A stretch of DNA of 64,000 nt, taken from NCBI GenBank assembly GCA_023238725.1, contig CM041545.1, forward strand, positions 15,591,501-15,655,500. The letters are read 5' to 3'. The DNA is from Scortum barcoo (lineage: Eukaryota; Chordata; Actinopteri; Centrarchiformes; Terapontidae). Positions 48,150 through 62,600 of this stretch are shown piece after piece. Numbering within the stretch: position 1 is the first letter of the stretch; each line of letters begins with the position of its first letter. Position numbers and translations under genes: made by a program. The notes below the pieces were generated by a model, which worked only from the letters and a program-made list of their open reading frames with translations, was not told the origin of the DNA and searched no databases.

Positions 48150-48960
48150 ATTTAAACACAGGACTTCTCGAACTCCTTCTAGTAGACAGTTTCAGCACCG
48201 GACAGCTCCGTCACTGTACTTCTCTACTCTATTTCCTGAACGCTGCACTTATAAAGCCACTCCTAAAAAAAAGAATAATCAAGACAACCCACAAATGAAC
48301 AATTACAGACTCATATGAAACTGAAAATAACTGGATAGTTTTTCATCTCAGCACCCTCTTTACCCTCTTTCTTTTTTTTCCAGTCAGGATTTCAACAACA
48401 TTTTACCAGACAGAGTGGGAAAACTGGGTTGGATACTTTCTGGCACAGAGCTTAATTGGTTTTGAAAAACAAGGACTACTTTGTGTCGATTGGTAATTAC
48501 ACATCGGAGCGTACAAAAAAAAATGAGATGTGGATTTGGCTCCATTCTCGGGCCTCTTCTGTTCAGCATCTACGCGCTCCCACTGGCACAGATTATGGGA
48601 AACAACAAAATGTCTTACCATAATTATGCAGATGATGCACATGTTTATTTAACAATATCACCAGGTGACTGTGGCCCCAGAAGAACACTGAATAAGTGCA
48701 TCCAGCAAATCAATGATCGGATGTGCTAAAATGCCTATAACTTTTTAGCCTGTTTTTATCTTTCATTTTATATTGTTTTACCCTTTTTAAAATCCCATTT
48801 ATCTGTTTTTATTTATATAGTCTTTTTTATATTGCTTTGTGTTTCGTTTTATATCTTTTCTTGATGCCTTTTTGTTTTATGTAAAGGACTTTGAATTGCC
48901 TTGTTGTTGAATGGTGCTGTACAAATAAACTTACCTTGCCCTTCCTTGCTTAGATAAATA
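48150..48960 (+). mobile_element. LINE reverse transcriptase fragment with 3' tail
   Basis: Decayed reverse transcriptase of an L2/Rex-type non-LTR retrotransposon in the same orientation as astn2. Readable pieces, in shifting frames, are DSFSTG, LNAALIKPLLKK (about 48238-48273), FQSGFQQHFTRQSG, the 'GSILGPLLFSIYALPLAQI' block and SYHNYADDAHVYLTISPGDCGP. The polymerase catalytic YADD is at 48625-48636. Sequence between these blocks and after NKCIQQINDRMC is deleted or scrambled. The 3' end shows TGTAAAGGACTTTGAATTGC, then GTGCTGTACAAATAAACTT and imperfect CCTTG units, the usual tail of fish L2-like elements. The copy is 5'-truncated, internally deleted and inactive. Confidence 0.92.
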
Positions 48961-48964
48961 GGAT

Positions 48965-50293
48965 TTGGAAAGCATTCAAAAGTCAGCACTTCTGACTGAG
49001 AACAGGTTATCGGAACAAAGAGGAAAAAAGCTCAAGAAGCATCAAATGAGATTTGAACTTTCCTTATCATAGTGGCCCCTCAGATTGTACAAGTCCATGC
49101 AGCTCATTTTATGAGATTCACATTGATTTCTATGCCGGAAAATAGTGCTTTAAAAGACTGTGTAAAGTTGTGTGGTTTTTCCACTCCACACCATGCATGC
49201 TGTAAATGTCTGGTATCATGAAACACAAATAGAAGTACAAATAAAAAAAAAAAAAAATCCTTCGTTATATTCAGTTATGAAGGTTTTCGGTTTGATTTTA
49301 TTTACTGAGATATTCATCTTCAGAGATTTATGTCACTACTCAACTACAATACAAGTGAGTTACGTTTTCTTTGCCATGCTCAAACAGGGGAATAAAGAAA
49401 AGAAGAGAACAGTACTTTTTCAGTGCTTTGAGCAGCACAAATTAATTGAATTATCTTTGATTAATTTACAATGGCAGCAAAAGTTCTAGTGGCGGACACA
49501 AAACCAAAACTATCTTCTCGGCTCGATTCCGCTGAGCGAGTAAATACGTGTTTGTGATTTAGGTGAACTGACCCTTTAAGCTGTTCCCAGTCACAGGATT
49601 TGGGTTATGCCTTTGCCTGAGCTCAGGTTTATTTAAAACCTTGGCTTCTTTGTCCTTCCCATCATAAAATTGGGCCATGGGCTGTTTACTATGGCTTGGT
49701 TTCAGTATATTTATCTCCCTCTTTCCTTCTCTCACTGGTACACACACAAATAAAATTGCTTAGGGAAACAAGTAATTGTTATGCATACGTTGCGTGTATG
49801 TGAGTAGGGAGACAGTGCTGGGAGGGGTGCAGTGGGGTGGAGGGGTTCGTGTCTGTCAAAATCAGGAATATTGATTGTCTGTCAGTCTATCAGTGTTTCA
49901 TTCCAACATCGATTTTGTTGTTTTTTGGTGTAATTCTACTATTTTCAGACTTTCCGATATATATATGTTATTTTGTCCAGCTAACGCAGCGGATGTTGCA
50001 CCTGAGCGATCACACATCTTGAATCTAAAAACCATTGCTCAAAAGACAGATTATCTAATGACTGAGACCTTCATCATGCGGAGCGTCTGAAAACACTGAG
50101 CATCTATTAACACTAATGCATATTTAATCATTTCCGTCAGCCCACTCTGTGCAGCCTCACAATGCCTGTGATGGTTCTGCAATAACGTGGCGCATTAACA
50201 GCAGGAAACATTATGATGTCTTAATTGTGGAGATGTTTTTGAGAGATTTGTTTGGGATTTGTGTGTGAAAACCATTACGACTGGAATATCCCA
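48965..50293. other. intron 1 sequence, nothing recognised
   Basis: AT-rich, with an A-run at about 49243-49257 and a G-rich patch at 49815-49845. No exon or repeat family is identified. Confidence 0.5.
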
Positions 50294-50295
50294 TA

Positions 50296-50637
50296 CAGGA
50301 GGTCCTCGGTTTACGACGTCCTCGACCTACAGGGGTTTCGTGGTTACGTCGACACCTCCCATACATTTATTAAGAAAGTCTTGTTCCATCAATCCGACGT
50401 ATGGCATTTGCAACGTTAAAACAAATTTTGCATGCGGGAACTAGTTGGAGAGCGGAGCGGGCGAATACGTTATCACGCATGCGCGCTATACTACGAGGAA
50501 GACGGCTTTGTTTACATTCACCGGTTGTACGCCATATTGGATTGTGCTACATTCTTATGTGAGTTCCAACTTACGGCGAAAATTGCGTTATGTTGCGTTG
50601 TAGGAACGGAATTCCAACGTAAGTCGAGGACCCCCTG
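50296..50637. mobile_element. 342-bp Tigger-like MITE with TA duplication
   Basis: A nonautonomous DNA transposon with clear ends. The left end starts CAGGAGGTCCTCGGTTTACG; the right end, reverse-complemented, starts CAGGGGGTCCTCGACTTACG. 17 of 20 terminal positions agree. The element is flanked directly by TA (50294-50295 and 50638-50639), the target-site duplication of the Tc1/mariner superfamily; ends of the form CAG..GTCCTCG.CTTACG recall the pogo/Tigger branch. The interior has no transposase frame and is much more CpG-rich than its surroundings, including GCATGCGCGC and GCCATATTGG. Good terminal-repeat preservation suggests a younger insertion than the other elements here. Confidence 0.88.
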
Positions 50638-50639
50638 TA

Positions 50640-53600
50640 CTGCATATCTGATGTATTGATGTTTATTAGAATGCAGGTAGCTCTAAATCAGGAATACATA
50701 TATCTTTTTGGATACATATGTAATGTTTGAAGTAGATTTCAAACTATTTGTGACTCTCACCTTGCATAAACATGCATTACCTGACTTGTGAAGCAGGCAG
50801 TTTAACCTTGTGTGCATTCACATGTATATGGATTAAAGAGTTTTGACTCTATGAATCTATTTTTAAGCGAGTTTAGTCTTTAAAAACAACTTCTGATCAC
50901 TGATGTAGGTGGTACCAAATCCATCACAGTGTCAGAGGTTCAGATTTAGTCATAGAAAATGTTCAAAGGCAAACATGGTGTCGGGGAACTTACTGTATAT
51001 GCACTCCTTTTTAAGACATCAACAGAATGATTTACCTTTCAATGTGCAGAGATCTCGGAGGCGGCGACAGGGAAAGCAGAGCAGAAGGAGGGAGCCGGAG
51101 CCAAAAAAAAAACCACATCACTGGAGCCAGAGGGAGGATAATCCGAGTGGTCAACATCCGCTTAAGTAGACTGCTTGGCACTTGATAAATTGTCGGAGCC
51201 CGGTTTATGTACATGCATTTTAAAAACAGCATTACTCATACACAAAAGTGCCATAAATGCTATAACCAACCAGAAAGTTGTTAACTGTCCGAAGTTATTT
51301 TCCATTGCTGCAAGAAATGCTTTCAGACACACATTTATCTTACCTTGAGCTATATTTCCAAAGGCGTGCCTTGCGGGCATTTATAATCAAGTTGGGAAAA
51401 ATGAATCTGTGTCATTGGGCTGGGTTAAAGCTGTGTATGTTTTATGTCTGCGGACACATGGGCCTCGTCACACACAGCAGTTACGGATAACTTCTGAATA
51501 AAAACCCCCAAAATCAGATCATTGGGCAGATGTAGAAGAGAGCCGTTTACGTTGTTAGTCTGTGGGGCTGTTGGGCTAAGTTGGTGATCCTGCTGTGCAA
51601 GACAGGCCCCTGGTCGTTGGCGTGAAAACAGCAGCATATGTGAGTATTTATACATGCATTTATTCTTTGTGCTCATGGCCTCTGGTGAGCGTCGCTTTCC
51701 TCAAAGTCTGCGCGTCTTAACGCTGTCTGCCTTGTAAAGGAAACAGAGTTGATGGCTAATGACATCTGACAGAGGCCGTCTGTTATGGTCATGTGAGACG
51801 GTCTCAGAGCAGCGGCGGCCCGCTCAAGAGATGTGGTCTGACCGTGAATCCATGCGAGAGAACAGACGACTGGCCACATTCAAAGAGGCTGATTCTTAAT
51901 TCATTATGTTGCATGATTGGGTATGTGGCTATATATAGCCTACTGTGAGACAATATGTGTTTGCCATATCAATTATATTAAGTTATCTATCTCTTTGACA
52001 TTTCTTTTTTATTGGAGTGGGATCGCTTTATGGTCATAGATATAACATTATATATACTGAAATAAGATTTTATCCACATCACCCTGGGCTTTTGTATGAT
52101 ATTAAGTGAAGTGATGTTCTTTTAGACACATTACTAGAAATTCTACATGAATTTCAACATGATTTGATTTAATTATATGGTAATTGTGAATATTCTGTTT
52201 ACTCACTTCGAGCACTGGAAGCAAATGAGAGACAAGGACACAAATCAGATGTCAGTATTTTTGCGTTTTATTGAAACAAAAAGGGAATCAAATGTGCAGT
52301 GATCACATGAAATAAATTACAGTCATAGCCCTCAAAAACAAATGTAGACTTATATTTCATGAGGTATTTAGGATTTTTTCATAATTCATGTGTAATAATG
52401 AAAAAAACAAAACAGAATTTAGATACTGATTTGGACATTTATGAAGCTACAGCCCTAACTTGCAAAAGTAATCATTGTCTGTGCACAGCTCAAAGCAGAA
52501 ATCTTCTGTAGGCCCTCAATAAAAATAAAACAAACAGTACAGTGTGCACTTTTTCAACTTCAATTTTTTGTCATTTAGATCAAAATGGCAGACATCACAA
52601 TTATGGTGCGTCTGTTCCATTTCACATAACAATTATTGGTGACTCATACAGAATTTTTGTGTTAGCAGGCAAGATAACAGTGTAGTTTTGCACACAGGAA
52701 AACAGAAAACGAACGCTTATATCTTAAACAGAAATGCTTAAGTACATCAGTTTGTATAATGCGTTCCATTGTGTCAGCACTTGCACACAACAGTGAAGCT
52801 TTTCACTTCACATAACAATGAATCTGAAGCCCATCTCAGCACACAGAGTCATTATGCTTCATTGTACACACATGAATACATACACATACGAAAACACCCA
52901 CATGGGCACATACAGTGTTTCATTCACCCATCCATCACGTACGCCCACAACTCCTCATCTGAAACTCCTCTGGCTCAGATACGAATCAATGTACCAGTCA
53001 AGTGAATCCAGGTGAGATAGAAATCCACTTACAGACCTCTGATCACAATCAGTGGTGAAGAAACCACATGGAGGCAGGTTTACCTTAGCTTCAAAAACAC
53101 AGGGCCGTGGCACAATGGGGGGACAACTATGGAAGGGGAAAGCAGAGGAGATTACATCTCAGACTCTGCAGGCTGCTCTGTGGGAGGTGCTGGTGGTGTT
53201 CAGGAAAGAACACATGGGGTTGAATTCAGGGAACTAACACAGACTGACAGAGGCTAGTATGTGGTCTAGGTTAGATGAGTGGTGCTTGTGATCTGCTTTC
53301 CAGTGCCTTTGTCTGACTGATACGTGCAGCGCATCGGGTGTGTTTACGAAGGTGAAAGAAAACTGATTTTCGAACACAGACGGATTGATTAATTGAGCGC
53401 ACACCGCTCACGGGCAGACTTATTTGATTGTCCTAAATGGATACTGTTGCATAAAATATTATAGATATTAAGTCATCAAATGTGCACGCTGGAGTTTTCT
53501 AACCCGTGGTGTGCTGTGCTGCAGTGTGAAGAAAAAGTATCTGGAAACAACACATATCTGTTCAGTATGTGACAAATGCAATATATACTGTTTAATCACA

Positions 53601-56600
53601 AGACTGGGATTGTCTTCATAGGCCAGAATGAGGCCAGTCTAAGCTGCAGCCTACACCTCTCCTTTCTAAAGGGACTGTGTGCAAGGTCTCGGCACTGTTT
53701 CCACTTCTGTGCCAGACCACTTAGAGACCTTGGCTGGTGGGGCCTGCTGTCTGCCGGAGACCTCTGAGACGGTTGGCCATAGAAAATAATTGATATCATG
53801 CTGCAGTAGCTGGCCAAAGTAGGATGATGGAGACTTCGGAGGCCAGACATAGAATTGACACCATTATGAGATGTCTTATTGTGTCTGAGTGAATCATTGT
53901 TGTTGGACAGTTAACTCTAAGCCACTCCTTTCATTTTATCTTTTCTTTCTTCCCTTGCCTTCCCTTGTCTTTAGAACAGACACACACCTACGCCTCTTTT
54001 TTTCCTTTCCTACAAACTGGTTGACACCTCGTAACACCAACTATAGAATATAGTACTGTCGCTGTCCATTTCAGCCTCTTTCATTTTGAGACATGCTTTT
54101 TGAAATGAGGGATGTGTATCCTTGAGATGTGGAATTGTCTGGAATTGTCACGACCTATTGTTCCTGCCTTGACGTATATGGACACTCCATAATGGCACTT
54201 CACCTCTAATGCATTTATATTATTTGCTTTTTATATACAACTCCCAATCAGAGAAGAACATTTCTACATACAAACATTTCTTAGAACCGGTGGAGAATAT
54301 CTGAGAGATTTCCTAAGCTACCCATTTTAGAACCTCATTCATTCACCTCCAATCAATGCTGAATTGCCTTCATACAACTGCACTCTGAGACCACTGTCTG
54401 CTGCTCTGTGTTGTTATAAGTCAGCACATTTAATATGAAATGTCTATCCGATGCAGTCTGCAGCCATCTGTCTGCGTCAGCAAGGCTTTTTAAGTGCTTA
54501 ATTATCATAATTCATGCACTTTTCTCCTTTGTGCAAAAAGGAGCAGGCTGTCAAAATTGTGTCTCATGGCCTACCCATGTGAGAGTCGAATGGTTCCCTT
54601 AAAGTTATACTGTGTGTAGAAAGTTGTGTGACATTTAGAAATTGCCAAGGTGACATAATAAACTGTTCTAGCTCCAGATGTAGCTGCAGGTATAGCAAGG
54701 ATGGCTGGTAAATTGGTCAGTCCAACAGTCTAAAGCAAAATATCTCAATAACAACTGAATAGTAATAGTAGTAGTAAAAAAATAATATTAACCATGGAAT
54801 ATGGTACCACATTCATTACATCTAAAAGATGAATTCTTATGATTTGGTGACATTTTTTGCCTCGCACCACTAACAGTTCAAAGTGTTCAGTTCCCTAACA
54901 CTTTGCCCAAAGGATAATGCTGAGTTTTTTTTTTTTTTTTACTATTATTTATGAAATGATCAACATAAAACCAAATCCACAATCAAATGTATTATAATAT
55001 CAAGTATTACCTGTAGCTAAAGCCTGATATATCACACAAACCAATAACTGAATTCCCATCAGTGTTAATTGTGCTTTGAAAGTAACGCTAAAATAGGCAT
55101 GCTAATTATTGCTAAAATGCATGCTAAAATACTACTGTAAATACTGATATAAAAGTTCAACCTAACATGTGGATACTAGCGCTCAGCTGACCCTTAGTTC
55201 AGCACAAGTTGATGGAGTACACTTTAGGTCAACAAAGTATAGGTAAGACTGAGTTTTTAAAAAAGTAGAGCTTATTCTGACAAGCTGCAAATGTCCTGAA
55301 ATGGACCCTTTTGATTGCTGTCTTTCCTCTGGCTTCCAACTGGGCATAATTATACATGTTTTGCCACACTGATGTGAATGTTCAACAGAGTTAATTTCTT
55401 TTCTGTCAATTTTTGATCCATTAACCAATTTTGGTTTCTTCGTATGCTAAATGTAGAGGCTTTTAGTTTTGCTGTGGACTTGGACCTTTTTTTCTCTGTT
55501 TAAGTCAAAAGCAGCACATACAGTTAGTTTCTACCTTAATATTAGCTGAACTGTTACAAACTTATAAAATGCCACATAATTCAATTGAAGGGAAGAAAAG
55601 AGCAAAGCAACTGAAATATTGTTGTGATTGTTGGACTAGTAGGTCTATTTGTTTTTATAGAGACTTGCTGGCATAAGGGACATGATGAATTGTGATCAAT
55701 ACCACAAGTGATTAGTGACTCATTGCAGCAGCAATCAAGGGGCAAAGACTGGCTGAGGCTATAAAAGAGGAGTTGACATCAAATGACCATAAGATTGTGA
55801 AGCATTACTTTCCTTTGGCTCCAAAAGAAAGCTCGATGAATAGACATGAATTAATCTTTCCCTAGAATACCAATTATTTACTATCAGCTGTAATGAAGGG
55901 GGTTGATATGGGAACAAGAATAATCATTGATTCATTGGCTGCAGTTAATATGTGATATATCTTTTCCCAGTTCCTTCGTCAGAACAGATGGGAGTGTGGA
56001 TATTCATAGTAGCACAGGCTATCAAGTGGACCTTCTTTCGCTGAACTTGTTGCATGAACTTTTCATGTCTCTGTCACTTCTCATCAACCATGCTGCTGAA
56101 GTCTCCATGGTCCTCTGCAGCTTTTCGTAATCTTCTTTCATTTTTCATTTTCATTGTCAGTGTCATCGGTATCCAGAGCTGGAAGCTTATACGGTACTGA
56201 GTGATATTGGAACTGGGTTCATATGCTGACGATAAGCCTCTTACGCTAATAAAGTGTACCATGCCAAGTTGACTCCGATTTCCCCACTTATTTATTTATC
56301 TAGAAAGGAGGTAAAAACAAAAGAAAGGAATTAGAGGGGGTTAAGGTCTTCAGAGTTTTATATTCATTTCACAAGAAGGTGGACACAGTGTTGAGGACAT
56401 TAGAGATGGTTGGAAACCGTCTACATTTGGATTATTTTTTTATGGGTTAATTTATTTTGGAGGCGTTATGAAATATTAGCAGTCTTTCATTTATAACCCA
56501 TTTCAATGTTGGGGTTTGCATGTAATTGCAATGGTAATTAGCTCATGATTTAAGGGTTTTAGATTTTTCAATCTATATCATAAATTATAATTGTATAATA

Positions 56601-59600
56601 TTTGAAGGGAAATCTTCAGTGCTGCTGCTAGTCAGTTTTTGCTCATTGTAGTACTTGATCTTCATTTTAGAACCCGAGAACATCCAAGTTTTTTTTCTTT
56701 TTTTAATCCAAAAAGAAGAGGAGGCTACAGGCATGCCATGCTCTGTGAGGCTTTACTTAAGTGTAGCAGTATTCCTAGCTAGACAATAAGGCAAGCAAAG
56801 TGGCATCGTCACAGTGGTAACATGCTGGTGTTAAGCAGGTCTAATGTTTGTCACCATCTTAATTTAGCATGATATCATGCTAATATTGGCTCAGAATGCC
56901 AGTAGTTTTTCAGATATTTAGTCATAAACTTAAGTTTTGGAAAAGGGACATTTTGACCAGATGATGGCTGTAGGTGAAAAGTTAAGGGCTTGCTGTAGTA
57001 ATTGAAATCCTGCAGGGTCATGACTGTCCAAATCAAATATCATGGCAATGTAGCCAGTACTTATGGAGACATTTCATTCAAAACCACACCTCTTTGTGAA
57101 AATGTCAATCAAAGTTGTCATGGTACCTGAATCAGACCAGCTGGGTCGGGGACATTTCATCTTCAGTTTCTTCATTTTGTGGTTACACTGCACTACATTG
57201 GCTTTAAATGTCAGGCACAACATCCACCACCTAAACATCCTCATCCTTACTATTTGCCCGCCATACAACAATATTACTTCCTACATTAGCATTAAATATC
57301 AAATATAAAAGTCACACAGTACACTGTAGTCCAAAAATACAAATACTGGGCTGGCAAGGTCTGACTCAGAATTTCTATGAAACAGTGCAGGATTTTTTTT
57401 TTTCCCTAAGGCTCCACACATACCCAATGGACTTGACCCGTTACTTGTATGGTCTAGTCCCAGTTTCTATGTTCTTTGTAACAGGGTTTCTGTTTTGTAA
57501 TTATAGGTCTCAGAACAGTACCATTACTAGTTTACAAGGTGATCCCTTACATGTAGCTAGCTGACATTAGTTGAGCACAGTTGAGTGAAAAGTGAGTTTT
57601 AAACTACAAAGAATAAGCCTTTCAAATTAAATAACTGAATGCGGGGACTAAGTAAAATCAGTGTTTTGGGTGGAACTTGCTGTACCACAAACATAACCAC
57701 GGTGGGAGAACAAAATATGGTTAATATTCAGCTATCTGAGTTATAAAAAAATCATCATGCACATTTGTCAGTTTCAGTCACTGTCTCATGTGTAACAAAG
57801 TACTTGACTTATGATCATGTAAGTCCACAGTCATCCCTTGATTGTGTCGTGGGTCAAGAAGGCAGTTTAAGTGAACATGTTGGACACAGCTGGGGCATGA
57901 CGCCTTACAGTGCACCACTGATTTATATCCAGTGACAGGGGACTCAACTCAGCACGCCAGTGGCATTACCATCATTAATCAGACGAGACGCAGCCGTGCC
58001 CACAGGAAATTAATTAACTCTTAAAAATCAGCATAGGCTTATTATTTATAGTGGCTAATTTATTGCAGGATTGTGCATGTCCTACCATACCATGTGAACC
58101 CACATTCACAGATGAGTAGGGACATTCACATGTATAGTAATTAGAGAAGGAAAGAGGACTATTGCCACAGAGGAACAGGATGAACAAAAACACAGTGCTT
58201 TCTAAGACAGTCACTGCCAATACAGTGCCTTGCACAGATTTTAATTAGGGTAGGAATTTTAAGCTTTGAACAACTGTCAGCGCTCCAGATGAACAGTTTT
58301 AGCAGCTTAGAACACACTCCTTAACGTCTGTCCATGACACGGATGAGTGCAGAACACAGGACCTCATGAAATGGCACCATCACTTTTAAAATAGAGAAGA
58401 GCATCTCTACTTGCTGGACCCCAGCCATGACTCTGTAATAGCCAATAAAATGCTGTGGATCAGATTTGATTCCTAGATCCTATTTCTAAATCATTTGGAC
58501 AGGAGTTTCCTGCCCAGATATTTCCTTTTTGGAGGGACCTGCTGCTGTGTGAAGGACTTGGAGAAGGGTTTAGTATTATGTTCTTGAGTGTTTAGCTCTC
58601 CAGGCAGTGCCAGTGTTGGACATATTTTGCGCCCAGTTAAATCCAGTGGTTAAGTCCACATGTAGTCTCCATTGGCCACGGACTTACTTGTGCCAGTGTT
58701 TTTTTTTTCCTACCTTTTTACCCGCTTTAAAGTACCTTACAGAGTCGATAAAATTATTTTTTAAAATGTGCTTTTCAATTTCCACTTGATTATAGAGCAT
58801 TAATACAAAGTATGTCACCATGTTTTCCCCAGTCAGCAAGTAATAAATAAAAGTACTTGCCCCTTGAGAGTTGTGGGCATTCCACCTACTGAAAGACCAA
58901 AAGTGCATTAGTATTTCATCATGTTAAGTGCATCTTTGTAAGTATAAATTTGAACCAGAATTTAGTGGATTCATAAAACTGTTTCATAGAGTACATTGAC
59001 CGTATATCCACATTAAACCTGGCACTGCCAGTTGAGCATGCACATGTGTTAGAGTAAATCTGTTAGGACAGGTTTGGGTAATAAGTATGTTTGTTTGTTT
59101 TCTCAGTAAAGTGTAATGATGTATGAATTATGCCATGAACATGGTGCCCTGAAGGAAAAGCAGCAGTGAGCGGATTGGTGGCAGAAGGATTGTCAGCCCA
59201 AACTGCATTTTCTCTGAAAAGGAAACTCATACAGAGCTACAAACTGACAACAACCATACCCCTGGGGGATTAAGTGGGAGGGGGTCACAAAGAGTGAACA
59301 GACCCAAGGTTGACATGATACTGGACAAGCAAATGTTAGATGTGTCAAAATTTAGTAATTGAGAATGAAATGCACAACTACAAACAACAGAACACTTTAG
59401 GCGTTATAATGAGAGACTGAGAAGAAGACAGACCTGGAACCTTGAAGTATTTCACAAAGACACCTGAAAAAAAAATGAATCAAGAAACTGCAAAATGGCA
59501 GCAGAGATTGTGCCCTGGAACCAGCAGCCCAGGGAGACATGGGATGGAGACAGGCGGCAATGACTGCTCATCATGTAAGCTGCGGCGGCGATTTATGAAG

Positions 59601-62600
59601 CACGGCAATGAAAAATGGCACAATAATGGCGGAACTGAAATAATTCTTAAGTTTTTAGTGCTGTGCAGAGCAAAATGGTAATCCTCTCGGGTTCACTAGA
59701 CATTTCTCAGGTTGCTGAATGGTAGCCACTTGGCAAGCAGGACAGTACCTATGAAGCTTGTACTGTGATGATACCATGGAACGAGATTTGGTACATAAAG
59801 GCATAAATCTCCAAGAACATGAATTCAGGATAATACTTCGTCAAAACTGTAGCTGTGTTTTTACATATAACTTTGTCATTGCAATAATCTGAATAAAGAA
59901 ATATAAAGAAATGAAAATATGATCTGAAAGCGTGTGTGTGGAATCGGTAAAGGATGCACTATTATAGTGACCACGCTGGTGCAGGCCACACAGGAAGAGC
60001 CACGATACACCTCCTGGTTGAGACTGATTAAGGTCTTCATATATGTCACCACTGATTCCTCGCCAGACAGAGGATGGATCCCGCAAGCAGCTGGCGAGGT
60101 GTCAAGCTCCTCATGGCAAGCTAGATCAATTCCTGTGCAGAAAATAGTCGCAGACTGATTTTCCTTTACCTTTGCAAAGTTTCCTGGGCCAGTGCTATGA
60201 CAAAATTCATTAAGGGACAACGGAACAGCCTGAGGGACACAGCGGCAATTCAGGACTCGTTCCAAGACCTGAGTGGCCGACTAAGGCCTGTCAACATGAA
60301 CAGACTTTGCTGAAATCTTAAGGTATGACTCTGCCAGCATGTAATCACCCAGATTTGCTCAGGCCCTGCCCCATGAGCCCGTCGACAGAGTGCAGTGGAG
60401 AAGCTGGATGCATATAAGCAGCGGAGAGCTGGCATCACTGAAAGGCACCGAGAGTGCCGACATGCCTGTGTAGCACCACCCTCTGAACCTCCCTGAGGAC
60501 AGGAGCAAGCTAAGGTGTGACATCAGTGTCACAACAACCCTGGCTCAAGGGAAGCAGCGTGACGGAAGAAAACTAAATTTAGTAAACCAGATTTGAGGTT
60601 TGTTTAGTAAATGAGAGAAAAACAAAGAATAAACAAAGTGTGGTGTGGGGAAACTCTGCTCCCTCGCTGATTGGATAGGAGGGGTTACTTAATTCAGGGC
60701 TTCGTAAAAAGAAAGAACAGAACAAAACAGTACAGTAGGAACAACCCAAAAGCAGACAAAGAATACTGTAGAAGCAAGTAATTAAAACACGGAGGAGGAA
60801 ATCAAGAACAGATGAGGCAATAGAGCCTGCTGAGTCAAAGCTTCACCACAGAATCCTCAGTGGCATAAGCAATTACTAGAGCAGGACTTTCTAATTTCTA
60901 ATCCTGAAGCTATTTCAGGGTGAGGTTAGTGAGCAGAAGCTTAACTCCAGCAAGAGAATGGGAATACAACCGTAATGAGCCCGAACCAGGTGGGAGTTGG
61001 CTGAGGACAGAGGCATCCCATGTGCAGACCCCTGACAGACACGACCCATTGTGTGTCAAATCCTCTACCAAGCTATTGTCTTTTTTTTCCTCCCTCCTCC
61101 CCAGCCACATGCTGGGATCTGGAAGAGTCCCGCTTGAAATCCCACTTTAAGTTCATCCCTGACCAGAGTGTTTTCAGCCGGGTACCCTTAACACATCACG
61201 CTCTGCTGTTACAAAGCCGCATTGTCTGCTGTTACAAGATCATTACTGTCGGTGAAGGCCATTACTGCTGACCCTGGAACCAAAACCAAGCAATGCAATC
61301 ACAGAAACCATCCAGCAATTGAGATTAGTGTGACAAAGATGGCACATAAAGCAGACTGCCAGCCTCCACACTAAGCTTCAGTCAACAAACTTTAGAAAGT
61401 TGATGATTCCTATTAATTCCTTTCCTCACCAGAAGTTTCCTCACTGTTACTTCACAGTCTTGAAAAATCAACGATCTCCTGCTTGAATACGATTTTTCTC
61501 TGATTTTAAATGGCTCCAGTGGCCCAATGCAGTATTATTTAATTCTCCAGTAATATGTATTAAGTAGGCCAGTGATAATGTTTTTTTATCAGTTTGCAGC
61601 AATATTCTAGTCAGTGGGAAAAAAAATCTCCCACTTACCATTTATACATTATTCAATTACTGAACTAATGACATCTTGCTATTTACCTAGTATTTCCTCA
61701 CATATAGTTTTTCTTTGTGGGATGAGTACGCTCTTGATCCAAGCGTGTCCTCCTTATGACCAATATTCCAACACTTTCTTTTGCATTTCATGGCTTTCCA
61801 GACATGTATAGCACTTGTCAAAACACACTTCAGTCAAATAATTTTGATGGAACTTTATGCAAATCAAATTAACTGTGGCAGGGCTCATTTTCATCTGTGG
61901 TCTTAGTAAATATCCTGCTAAACTGAAACAGTGAGGTGATGCAATTTTTGCCCCAGTGGTGGTTATTTCCGGAGGATGATTGAACATCCCCCAAACTGAA
62001 CATTAAGATTTTACAGAAAGAAAACTACATTGGTTCTCATTCAGTACCAGTGAGGCCCCTCCGCATAACATATCTTGAGGGCATAGGCCTTGGTTGTTGG
62101 AGGTCATATCTATGTGTTTGCAGATGTTAATTTATTTTTAACTTTCCTTTGCGCATAATGCTGTAATACAATTTAAAATCGCTCCGTCAGTGCATCCTAC
62201 CCTTCTTATTTGACCAAGGTCTCAACTTAGGAGGCCAAAACAAAGGATTAGTAAATCTTAATGTGTGTACTATTACACCCAACCCTCCCACTTTGGCACT
62301 GGCAGACAACCTCCATTGGTGGACAAGACTTACATTATACTTAGAGCGAGCAAAAGAGATGTGAAATCAGAATAGGTCTTGTTAATGGGATTGTAGTGTT
62401 TTAGCAGAAGCCTATGCACTCAGCAGATAAGGGGACTGTTTATCCTGTTAATGTGTCACTTTAAATACATTAGGAGTAGGAGGGCTCCTGATTTTTTTTT
62501 TTTTTTTTTTTGGCACTCTGCCTCACTAATCCTGAAGAGCACATGGGACAAAGCATTTAAAGATCCACACATAAATTACACCTTAAATGTTTTTTTTAGT

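Noticed and set aside
48189..48210. RE1-like TTCAGCACCGGACAGCTCC
   Set aside because: It lacks two bases between the half-sites, a spacing not known for RE1, and it lies within decayed LINE coding sequence.
52260..53240. Possible 3' UTR of a minus-strand gene (AATAAA on the minus strand near 52270)
   Set aside because: No coding exon, splice pattern or recognisable protein lies on the minus strand above it; AATAAA is frequent in AT-rich DNA.
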